Assembly: GCF_024398035.1 (NCBI RefSeq)
Contig: NZ_CP073748.1
Span: 673,501-737,500, forward strand
Reading direction: 5' to 3'
Source of the DNA: Kordiimonas sp. SCSIO 12603
GTDB taxonomy: Bacteria > Pseudomonadota > Alphaproteobacteria > Sphingomonadales > Kordiimonadaceae
Length of the DNA: 64,000 nucleotides
Shown here: positions 9,067 to 15,661 of the stretch, piece by piece
Layout of the letters: each line of letters begins with the position of its first letter
Numbering within the stretch: the first letter of the stretch is position 1
Position numbers and translations under genes: made by a program
The notes under the pieces: model-generated
What the model was told of the DNA's origin: nothing
The model's input: the letters and a program-made list of their open reading frames with translations, nothing else
Databases searched by the model: none

Positions 9067-9956
9067 CCTTGCTCTTCTTCCCATGGAGCGGTGGGCCTGA
9101 ATTTCCTTAGGAGGAAATCGATAAAGACTCGCACCTTGGGGGCGATGATACGATTGCTAGGATAAATGGCCCAGATGGCTGATTCTGTGAGAAGAGGATA
9201 ATCAGGCATCACTTCAACAAGCGTGCCTTTACTGAGTTCCTTATAACCGTTCCACAGCGATTTCATACCTATTCCAAGGCCTTGCTTCAACATCATGCGC
9301 ATGGCTTCGCCGTCATTCACTACATGATTACGCTGTACCTGAATGGTTTGGCCATTTTCAAATTTCCAGTTGGCTCTATCACCAAGAATAACACAGCGGT
9401 GGTTCATTAAATCTTCCGGTGATGTAGGTGCACCGTATTTCCCTATGTAATCTGGTGAAGCAAGTAGTAGGCGTTTATCTGGAGCAAGCTTACGGGCAAT
9501 CATGCTGCTGTCTGCAAGGGGAGCATTCCTGATGCTGAGGTCATAGGCACCTTCCACCAGATCGAGCACTTCATCTGATAGCCTGAGGTCAAGCTGGATG
9601 TCAGGGAACTTCTCATGGAACTCAGCCAGATACGGGATGATGTGCATTCGCGCAAAAGATCCGGGCATCGTGACGCGAAGCTGACCTTGAGTAGCCTGAT
9701 TATTTCCGCATACCATATTCAAACCGTTTTCTAACGTTTCAATCATTTGCTCGGCATACGGATGGAAAGCAGCGCCGTCAGTAGTAAGTGATACAGCTCG
9801 TGTTGTTCGGTTGAAGAGGATGAAGCCCACTGTTTCTTCAAGTTTTGAAAGCCGGGCACTCGCGCTTGCTGGCGATAAAGATAAATCTCGCGCAGCTGCG
9901 GAGACCGCACCGAGTGCAGCCACTCTGAGAAATAATTTTAGTGAAAGAATATCCAT
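9063..9956 (-). CDS. LysR family transcriptional regulator
   Basis: A 297-residue LysR-type regulator. The winged helix-turn-helix is at residues 1-60 (LKLFLRVAALGAVSAAARDL, LSPASASARLSKLEETVG), and the ligand-binding fold follows to about residue 290. The gene is divergent from a zinc-type oxidoreductase gene with 105 bases between the starts, the classic LysR arrangement. It probably controls the oxidoreductase/monooxygenase pair. The family subtype (FNRTTRAVSLTTDG) is that of regulators of quinone or aldehyde-type reductases. Its 3' end overlaps the preceding plus-strand gene by four bases. Confidence 0.9.
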   Translation of the reverse strand: MDILSLKLFLRVAALGAVSAAARDLSLSPASASARLSKLEETVGFILFNRTTRAVSLTTDGAAFHPYAEQMIETLENGLNMVCGNNQATQGQLRVTMPGSFARMHIIPYLAEFHEKFPDIQLDLRLSDEVLDLVEGAYDLSIRNAPLADSSMIARKLAPDKRLLLASPDYIGKYGAPTSPEDLMNHRCVILGDRANWKFENGQTIQVQRNHVVNDGEAMRMMLKQGLGIGMKSLWNGYKELSKGTLVEVMPDYPLLTESAIWAIYPSNRIIAPKVRVFIDFLLRKFRPTAPWEEEQG

Positions 9957-10061
9957 TTATCAAAAATATCCGAATAATGATTTCGTATCAATCAAGATTA
10001 TCATGCGTGCCTGAATAGTTACATTGGGGATAGATAAGTTATTCAGCAGAAAGATAATGAT

Positions 10062-11078
10062 ATGAAAGCGATTGGTTATAGCGAAACAGGCCCAATTACA
10101 GCGGTGAATTCGCTCGTTGAATTTGAAACAGATATACCCGTTCCTGGTCCTAAAGATATCTTGGTAGAGGTTCAGGGCGTTTCCATGAATCCTGTGGATG
10201 TCAAGGTACGTGCTTTGATGCAGCCAGACGGTGGTAGCCCTCGCGTTCTGGGTTTTGATGCTGCAGGCACAGTAAAAGCCGTTGGAGCTGATGTAACTCT
10301 ATTTCAGCCGGGTGATGAAGTGTTTTATGCTGGTGATATAACCCGTCCTGGTTCAAATGCGGAATATCAACTGGTTGATGAACGAATTGCCGGGAAAAAG
10401 CCGTCGTCACTTGAGTTTGCAGAGGCTGCTGGCTTGCCGCTTACCAGCATTACTGCATGGGAAATTCTTTTTGATAGTTTTGGCTTGAAAGAAGGAGACG
10501 GAGAAGGAGAAGCCCTTCTTATTGTCGGCGCAGCTGGTGGCGTTGGATCTATTCTTATTCAACTCGCAAAACAGCTTACGAGTTTAACGGTTATTGCGAC
10601 AGCTTCCAGAGCAGATACAGAAGCTTGGGTAAAAGAAATGGGGGCTGATCATGTTATCAATCACCGGAACCCGCTTGATGAGGAAATCAAATCACTTGGT
10701 ATTCAACCAAAATATGTTGCGTCGCTCACTCACACAGATAAGCACTTTAGTGCCATTGTAGAGCTTATCAAACCTCGGGGACATATTGCCCTGATTGATG
10801 ATCCACAATCCCTTGATATGGCATCAATAAAGCCAAAAGCCCTTTCTTTCAGTTGGGAATTTATGTTTACGCGTTCCATGTTCCAGACAGAGGATATGGA
10901 TGCACAGCACCAACTTTTGACCCGGGTTTCTGACATGCTGGATAAGGGCATAGTAAAGTCTACGGTTACAAGGAATATAGGCGCGATGACTGTAGAGAAT
11001 TTAAAGGCCGCCCATGTAGCACAGGAAAGTGGTGCTTCAATCGGCAAAACTGTTCTTGACGGTATGAAAGCGGAGTAA
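10062..11078 (+). CDS. Medium-chain NAD(P)H-dependent oxidoreductase (quinone reductase/alcohol dehydrogenase-like)
   Basis: A 338-residue MDR-superfamily enzyme. The GroES-like N-terminal half contains [19 protein letters not shown] and [15 protein letters not shown]. The Rossmann half has the coenzyme motif [18 protein letters not shown] at about residues 155-172. No structural-zinc cysteine cluster is seen, so it belongs with the zinc-free quinone/enone reductases often annotated as zinc-binding alcohol dehydrogenase. It is divergent from a LysR gene and followed after six bases by an antibiotic-biosynthesis-type monooxygenase. Together they suggest reduction or detoxification of a quinone or enone. 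The physiological substrate is unknown. Confidence 0.86.
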   Translation: MKAIGYSETGPITAVNSLVEFETDIPVPGPKDILVEVQGVSMNPVDVKVRALMQPDGGSPRVLGFDAAGTVKAVGADVTLFQPGDEVFYAGDITRPGSNAEYQLVDERIAGKKPSSLEFAEAAGLPLTSITAWEILFDSFGLKEGDGEGEALLIVGAAGGVGSILIQLAKQLTSLTVIATASRADTEAWVKEMGADHVINHRNPLDEEIKSLGIQPKYVASLTHTDKHFSAIVELIKPRGHIALIDDPQSLDMASIKPKALSFSWEFMFTRSMFQTEDMDAQHQLLTRVSDMLDKGIVKSTVTRNIGAMTVENLKAAHVAQESGASIGKTVLDGMKAE

Positions 11079-11084
11079 AGCAGA

Positions 11085-11375
11085 ATGGCAAAACTTACGA
11101 TTGTTGCTCATATTAAAGCTCATGCAGATAAGATGGAACTTGTGAAGGCGGAACTGAAAAAACTGGTGGCACCAACCCTCGCCGAAGAAGGGTGCCTTCA
11201 GTATGACCTTCATCAGGATAATGATGATCCTTCACTTTTCATGTTTTATGAAAACTGGGAATCGCGTGCGTTATGGCAGAAGCATATGGCGGCACCGCAT
11301 TTAGCGGCTTATTCGAAAGCGGTTGAAGGTGCAGTGAAGGAGTTCATTGTGCATGAGATGACCCATATTACCTGA
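11085..11375 (+). CDS. ABM-domain monooxygenase (putative quinol monooxygenase)
   Basis: A 96-residue protein of the antibiotic biosynthesis monooxygenase fold, similar in size and motifs to YgiN. Recognisable parts are LTIVAHIKAHADKMELVKAE, EEGCLQYDLHQDNDDPSLFM and YENWESRALWQKHMAAPHLA. Members are small dimeric cofactor-free oxygenases that act on quinols or related aromatics. The gene begins six bases after the oxidoreductase stop, with GGAG upstream of the ATG, so the two form an operon. Pairing of a quinone reductase with a quinol oxygenase fits a LysR-controlled redox pathway. Confidence 0.85.
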   Translation: MAKLTIVAHIKAHADKMELVKAELKKLVAPTLAEEGCLQYDLHQDNDDPSLFMFYENWESRALWQKHMAAPHLAAYSKAVEGAVKEFIVHEMTHIT

Positions 11376-11405
11376 TGTGGCGAAATCGCGCTGCCCCAAA
11401 AATTT

Positions 11406-11450
11406 GAAGTAGTGTTTCCTCATTTCTCTCTTGTTCAAAAACACTACTTC
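11406..11450 (+). terminator. Inverted repeat downstream of ABM gene, possible terminator
   Basis: GAAGTAGTGTTT at 11406-11417 and AAACACTACTTC at 11439-11450 are perfect 12-base arms with a 21-base loop. The hairpin starts 31 bases after the ABM stop and is followed by a short T-rich TTTGG. The loop is longer than in a classical intrinsic terminator, so it may instead protect the 3' end or act on TetR-gene expression downstream. Confidence 0.45.
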
Positions 11451-11574
11451 TTTGGCTGAGATATAAGGACCAATCATGCACATGATATTTTATTGCAAAA
11501 ATAACGAGTGGCATGTTTGAATAGAGCCTTGATGGGGGATGAAGATAATTGGAGTAACTTTCAGGGCTGACTAA

Positions 11575-12246
11575 ATGAACAAAGAGATGCCTCATGGCAT
11601 GGGCAAAGCCAAAAGGCGTGTGCCGCTAACAAAACGTGGCGAAAATACTGTTAGCAAAATCCTTGATGCAACGAGTGAGCTATTATTTGAATATGGTTAT
11701 AGCAAGCTCACGACGAACCATATTGCCAAAAAAGCTGGTATGAGTATTGGGACGCTCTACCAATATTTTGAAGATAAAGAGACAATTCTCTATGCTTTAA
11801 CGTTGCGGTGGTACGATCATATAAATGCGGATTTTGAAGAGATTTATAATACGGTTGATGATCAGGTATCAGATATCTATGAGATGTTTCATCGGCTTTA
11901 TAAGCGCATTTATGAAAATCAATATCTGGATAACGAGGTGTATATCGAGATCATGAAAGTGATTGGTCGTGTGCCGGAAATCGCTGAACTTCGTGAAACC
12001 CACATCCATAATTTCACTACCCGTATCATCGCATTGTTTGAGCGTTTTGGATATAGAGCTGATCGGGATGATCTTTATCAGGTAGCGCTCTTCATTCATC
12101 AGGTTTCAGGTTTCACAATGAATCTTACGGTGTTAGGCGAGGGGAAAGCACGAGATATCAGGCTGAAGCTTGGTATGGGTATTCTAGATAATCTGATTGA
12201 TGCAGCTATTGAGCTATGTAAGCTCCATAAAGCCTCTACAAAATAA
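11575..12246 (+). CDS. TetR/AcrR family transcriptional regulator
   Basis: A 223-residue repressor. The helix-turn-helix is at about residues 25-70 (ILDATSELLFEYGYSKLTTN, HIAKKAGMSIGTLYQYFEDK), followed by an all-helical ligand domain (IFEMFHRLYKRIYENQYLD-type helices). The basic N-terminal arm (KAKRRVPLTKRGE) is typical for DNA contact. It stands 200 bases after the ABM gene and has its own upstream region, so it may control the preceding oxidoreductase operon or itself. No target operator is obvious. Confidence 0.9.
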   Translation: MNKEMPHGMGKAKRRVPLTKRGENTVSKILDATSELLFEYGYSKLTTNHIAKKAGMSIGTLYQYFEDKETILYALTLRWYDHINADFEEIYNTVDDQVSDIYEMFHRLYKRIYENQYLDNEVYIEIMKVIGRVPEIAELRETHIHNFTTRIIALFERFGYRADRDDLYQVALFIHQVSGFTMNLTVLGEGKARDIRLKLGMGILDNLIDAAIELCKLHKASTK

Positions 12247-12250
12247 AAAT

Positions 12251-12283
12251 GTGCCAGTCAGTAACCGTAAAACTGACTGGCAC
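12251..12283 (-). terminator. Intrinsic terminator ending the predicted minus-strand RNA
   Basis: GTGCCAGTCAGT (12251-12262) and ACTGACTGGCAC (12272-12283) are perfect 12-base arms with a nine-base loop. Read on the minus strand the stem is followed at once by ATTTTTATTTT, a good T-tract. On the plus strand the following bases are GAAAGATTTAG, so termination should act mainly on minus-strand transcripts. It could also insulate the TetR gene, which ends at 12246. Confidence 0.75.
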
Positions 12284-12285
12284 GA

Positions 12286-12393
12286 AAGATTTAGTACAGT
12301 AAAGCGGGGCGCTTTAAATTCTTCATGATACCGTGGGACCAGCAGGGTATGATGGGGATGGGCACCATGAGGGAGAGAGCTGCACTAAATCTT
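12286..12393 (-). ncRNA. Predicted structured RNA (sRNA or 3' UTR element)
   Basis: A stretch without a gene that folds well. The outer helix pairs 12286-12299 with 12380-12393 over 14 bases. On the minus strand its one imperfect pair is G-U, on the plus strand it would be A-C, so the minus strand is favoured. Inside are a perfect 7-bp hairpin TAAAGCG/CGCTTTA (12300-12316, loop of three) and a second hairpin pairing 12324-12332 with 12345-12353 with one mismatch. A strong minus-strand terminator follows three bases on. The unpaired segment just after the outer helix reads GCTCTCTCCCTC, an anti-Shine-Dalgarno-like run. It begins only 26 bases after the stop of the 12419-12793 gene, so it could be a processed 3' UTR or have its own promoter. 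Confidence 0.5.
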
Positions 12394-12418
12394 GAGTAAC
12401 TCTTCCAGACATTCCGTA

Positions 12419-12793
12419 TTACGGAACAGCCGCAGTGTTATTTCCTTTCAATAGCTTATCTACTTCGTAGAGTATGCTTGGTGTTCCAAGGAGCATACTT
12501 CCCGCGAGTGTAAGCGTGAACTCCCCCATTCCCCAGTTACCACTCATGCTGGAAACCAGCACAGGCAGGCTCAGAAATATTACACCGTAAAATAGCGCTT
12601 CACTTATGAACTGATATAATTCAGAAACGGAAAGTGGTGCGCGAACTGAGTCTTTTATTACATAGTGATATCCCCCTGATACCACTGCGCAAACCCAGCT
12701 AGTAATGATCGCAACCGAGTATTTAAGCCCAACGAAAAACAACGTAGCGGTAGCGGATAAGGTTATGAAATCTATTATTTTTAACAGTTCCAT
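12419..12793 (-). CDS. Small integral membrane protein of unknown function
   Basis: A 124-residue protein with about three predicted membrane segments: residues 10-45, 62-85 and 90-108 (ITLSATATLFFVGLKYSVAI, ALFYGVIFLSLPVLVSS, FTLTLAGSMLLGTPSI). I recognise no family; size and layout resemble small holin-like or accessory membrane proteins, but nothing supports a lysis role. It is divergent from the TIR-TPR operon with 190 bases between the starts and is followed by the structured RNA and terminator. Sharing a regulatory region with the TIR operon suggests a possible functional link. Confidence 0.6.
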   Translation of the reverse strand: MELLKIIDFITLSATATLFFVGLKYSVAIITSWVCAVVSGGYHYVIKDSVRAPLSVSELYQFISEALFYGVIFLSLPVLVSSMSGNWGMGEFTLTLAGSMLLGTPSILYEVDKLLKGNNTAAVP

Positions 12794-12881
12794 TGGATGC
12801 TAACCAATCTTGATGTTTTGCCGTTATTGGCTTGTAATTACCTCGTGAGATCAATTCTTATCAAACTATTGTGGGCTCTAC

Positions 12882-12899
12882 GCGTGATCTTCATCACGC
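12882..12899. promoter_or_regulatory. Crp-type operator upstream of the TIR operon
   Basis: GCGTGAT-CTTC-ATCACGC is a perfect 18-base inverted repeat whose core is GTGA-N6-TCAC, the two half-sites bound by Crp. It is centred about 94 bases upstream of the GTG start of the TIR gene and about 98 bases from the start of the divergent membrane-protein gene. The Crp-family protein encoded at 17338-18000 has the recognition helix TRETVSR, with the same Arg-Glu-Arg residues that contact GTGA in E. coli Crp. That match makes it a good candidate binding site. Confidence 0.6.
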
Positions 12900-12961
12900 T
12901 GCATTGAATTTCCGCTTGCCTCACGGGTTTTAGCGTGCCGATATAGTTGTATATGAAAGCT

Positions 12962-12980
12962 GCACTGTGAAGGAGAGAGC
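12962..12980 (+). promoter_or_regulatory. Ribosome binding site of the TIR gene, complementary to the predicted RNA
   Basis: AGGAGAGAG (12971-12979) lies four bases before the GTG at 12984 and decides that start. The 19 bases 12962-12980 can pair with the minus-strand RNA segment antisense to 12362-12380: 16 Watson-Crick pairs, two G-U pairs and one mismatch, with nine contiguous pairs over the Shine-Dalgarno. Pairing would block ribosome access. Confidence 0.45.
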
Positions 12981-12983
12981 ATA

Positions 12984-15086
12984 GTGAGCAACTATAAGTA
13001 TAAAGCGTTTATCAGCTATAGCCACAAAGACGCTGCTCTTGGGGAAGAGATCCACAAAGAGTTGGAAAAATATAAAGTACCCAAAAGATTGGTGGGTAAA
13101 GCCACAGCTGTTGGTGTTGTACCGTTGAAATTGGGGCAGTTTTTTCGAGACCGTGAAGAATTACCTGTTGCCGAAGATCTTACGACTGAGGTTGCGAAGG
13201 CTTTAGGCCAATCTGAATTCATGATTGTTTTGTGTTCACCTTCTGCGGCAGCTTCTCGCTGGGTTAACAAAGAAATTATCGAATTTAAAAAGTTACGCGG
13301 TGAGAAATATGTTCTGCCTTTGATTCTTTCAGGTGAGCCGTGGGCATCTGATACTGATGATAAAGAGGCGGAATGTTTTCCACCAGCCCTTCGGTACCGT
13401 ATCTCTCCAGCTGGTACGCTTTCGCATATTCGTACAGAACCAATAGCCGCTGATATTCGCGAGCAATCAGATGGCCGAAAGAGAGGTATTCAGAAGCTGA
13501 TCGCAGGCCTACTTGGGGTTGGGCTTGATCAGTTGGTGGAGCGAGAACTGCAAAGAAAGCAGCGCCGCGTGATGGCTATCACGAGTGCCAGCGTTCTGGG
13601 CATGATAGTGATGGGCGCATTAACTTATCAAGCAACTACAGCACGAAATGCTGCCGAGCGGCACCGTGCGGAAGCGGAAGATTTAATCGAATTTATGCTC
13701 ACCGACCTGCGCAAAAAACTGGAACCCGTTGGCAGGCTTGATGTGCTTGATGCCGTGGGCACTAAAGCGGTTGATTATTATAATGCGCAGGATCTGGATG
13801 ATGTATCAGACGATGCAATGGGCCGACGTTCGCGCGCTTTTCACATGCTGGGTGAAATACAGAATTCCAGAGGTAATTTGCAACAAGCGGATGTGATGTT
13901 CAAACGGGCCAATGCCGCGACAGAGGGGCTTTTTGAGCGTGATCCATCTGATCCACAGCGTATTTACGAACATTCGCAAAGTATATATTGGGTGGGGCAT
14001 CAAGCCTGGCAATTGGGCGATTATACTGCTGCTGAGATAGCGTGGCGTAAGTATAAAGAGTTATCCCAGCAACTGGTATCTATTGATCCGAGCAATATCG
14101 ATTGGCAGTTTGAACTGGCCTATGCCCACAGTAATGTCGGGACCTTGCAGTTAATAAATTTGCATCAACCTAAAAAAGCGCATGAGAGCTTTACGAGATC
14201 CTTGAAAGTGTTTGAAGGCCTTAGGCACGCGCTGAATGATGACATAGATCTGGAATATGAAATTGCTGATACGCATGGCTGGATTGCGGATTCATTATTG
14301 CAGTTTGGTCATGCGAAAGATGTCCGTACCGCACGAGAGTTACAAAAAGGTTTGCTAGAAAAACTTGAGCAAAAAGACCCTCTTAATAAAACAGTACAAA
14401 CGATGAAGGTTATACCTTTTCGTGCTTTGGGGAACTTGTCATATTCAGAAGGAAATTATCAAGAAGCTATCAGGCATTTTACGCAAGCAGTTGAATTAGC
14501 AACACAGCTAAGTATTAGCGATTTAGAAAATCGTAGATGGAGATCGTCCTTAGGTATTGCTTATATCGAGTTATCTTCTGTGTTGCTGACTACGGGTGAT
14601 CTTTTGGGGGCTCAAGAAGTTTTCTCCGAAGCAGAAGAAATCGCTGCAGCGCTGCTTGGCCAAGATAAGGCTAACTTAGAGGAAACCATATACTTGGAAT
14701 TCAAATTAGCCTTTTTGGAGTATGAGCTACGAAAAGTGCAAAAAGAGTTGTCATTTGATGCCGTACAAGAAGCTCAGGCAATATTAGATAAGGTACTTCT
14801 TCAAGCTGAAAAATTAAAGAGTTCAACAGCTGGGCGCAGTGTTTTAACAACTGGGTACGTGAACGTTATTCTTGCCTTACATGACGCAGATCAATTGGAT
14901 GACGCCCAGATTAAGATGAAACATATTTGGGGTGGACAATCAGTTTTGGGGGAACTGACAGATTATGCAGGTGCAAAGCCTTCATACCTGAAACAGTTAC
15001 TCACATTGGCAAAGTTAAATGGGAATTTGGATCTTCAAAACGATGTGGAGCAGTCCCTTTTAAACAGAGGTTACGCCATAGAATAA
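12984..15086 (+). CDS. TIR-domain protein with membrane segment and TPR repeats
   Basis: A 700-residue three-part protein. The TIR domain is at residues 5-115 (KAFISYSHKDAALGEEIHKE). The SxWxxxE signature SRWVNKE contains Glu97, the position of the catalytic glutamate in NAD-cleaving TIRs. A basic juxtamembrane stretch (ELQRKQRRVM) leads to one membrane helix near 196-216. A coiled region (AEAEDLIEFMLTDLRKKLEP) and several TPR-like helical repeats fill 240-700, probably outside the cytoplasm. The GTG start has a strong AGGAGAGAG. It is first in an operon with an unknown protein and a nucleotide cyclase. Hand counts show G+C falling from 28/60 at 13681-13740 to 21/60 at 14701-14760, so the C-terminal half may have a different history. 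Whether it signals, senses or defends is unknown. Confidence 0.85.
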   Translation: MSNYKYKAFISYSHKDAALGEEIHKELEKYKVPKRLVGKATAVGVVPLKLGQFFRDREELPVAEDLTTEVAKALGQSEFMIVLCSPSAAASRWVNKEIIEFKKLRGEKYVLPLILSGEPWASDTDDKEAECFPPALRYRISPAGTLSHIRTEPIAADIREQSDGRKRGIQKLIAGLLGVGLDQLVERELQRKQRRVMAITSASVLGMIVMGALTYQATTARNAAERHRAEAEDLIEFMLTDLRKKLEPVGRLDVLDAVGTKAVDYYNAQDLDDVSDDAMGRRSRAFHMLGEIQNSRGNLQQADVMFKRANAATEGLFERDPSDPQRIYEHSQSIYWVGHQAWQLGDYTAAEIAWRKYKELSQQLVSIDPSNIDWQFELAYAHSNVGTLQLINLHQPKKAHESFTRSLKVFEGLRHALNDDIDLEYEIADTHGWIADSLLQFGHAKDVRTARELQKGLLEKLEQKDPLNKTVQTMKVIPFRALGNLSYSEGNYQEAIRHFTQAVELATQLSISDLENRRWRSSLGIAYIELSSVLLTTGDLLGAQEVFSEAEEIAAALLGQDKANLEETIYLEFKLAFLEYELRKVQKELSFDAVQEAQAILDKVLLQAEKLKSSTAGRSVLTTGYVNVILALHDADQLDDAQIKMKHIWGGQSVLGELTDYAGAKPSYLKQLLTLAKLNGNLDLQNDVEQSLLNRGYAIE

Positions 15087-15127
15087 TTCTATGAAGAAAC
15101 TTTAATCGCACTATGGAGAGGAACATT

Positions 15128-15649
15128 ATGTACGAAAAATTACCAGAGCTTGATGCTCAATTAGAAAGCCGGAAGAAGTATACGACTATTTTGAAGATTG
15201 GTATGACACCAGAAGGTCAATACTGTGTGGGACGTAGTAAACCGTTTGATGGCTTTTTGAATAAAAAAGAAATTTTGGAAGCAATTCCTGGCGTCGAGTT
15301 TGATCCAGTTACTTGTGAAGATCCATTTTATCTGGAAGTCAATGGTCGCCAGAGGCTTGTTTTCTCGTTGGCTCCTGAAAGCTGGTTTTTCCAACCAACG
15401 ATTGCGCCTTTTACTTTGAAAACCCCGGACCCGCTTAATAACTTTGTTAACCAGCAAAAATTGCAAGATGATCCATATGGCTATGGTCGTTCGAAGACAA
15501 TTTTTGTGGATGACGAGAACAAGATGGCTCAGGAAAAACCATACAGTTACAATCTCTTCATCGATGTATGGCAAGACGCAAAAGATATTACGTCTGCGAC
15601 AACACCGGTCATTATTGACCCTCGTGTTCGCAATAATAATGGCGGTTAG
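15128..15649 (+). CDS. Unknown protein encoded between TIR and cyclase genes
   Basis: A 173-residue protein that I cannot place in a family. An ATG at 15113 is in frame, but the ATG at 15128 has GGAGAGG seven bases upstream and is preferred. It has no signal peptide or membrane segment. The sequence is rich in aromatic residues and prolines (APESWFFQPTIAPFTLKTPD, PYSYNLFIDVWQDAKD), suggesting a mainly beta fold. It ends with RVRNNNGG. Spacing is 41 bases from the TIR stop and 12 bases to the cyclase start, so all three are probably co-transcribed. A sampled line (15181-15240) has 24/60 G+C, close to the AT-richer second half of the TIR gene. It may be an adaptor between sensor and cyclase; this is inference only. 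Confidence 0.7.
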   Translation: MYEKLPELDAQLESRKKYTTILKIGMTPEGQYCVGRSKPFDGFLNKKEILEAIPGVEFDPVTCEDPFYLEVNGRQRLVFSLAPESWFFQPTIAPFTLKTPDPLNNFVNQQKLQDDPYGYGRSKTIFVDDENKMAQEKPYSYNLFIDVWQDAKDITSATTPVIIDPRVRNNNGG

Positions 15650-15661
15650 ACGTTAAAAGAT

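Noticed and set aside
12371-12393. Shine-Dalgarno-like GAGGGAGAG on the plus strand as the start of a small gene
   Set aside because: No start codon with an open frame follows within a usable distance; the stretch is better explained as part of the outer helix and antisense segment of the minus-strand RNA.
12984-15086. TIR gene as a confirmed anti-phage defence system
   Set aside because: The TIR catalytic Glu is present, but there are no neighbouring known defence genes, and TIR-TPR membrane proteins of this type are common in alphaproteobacteria without shown defence activity.
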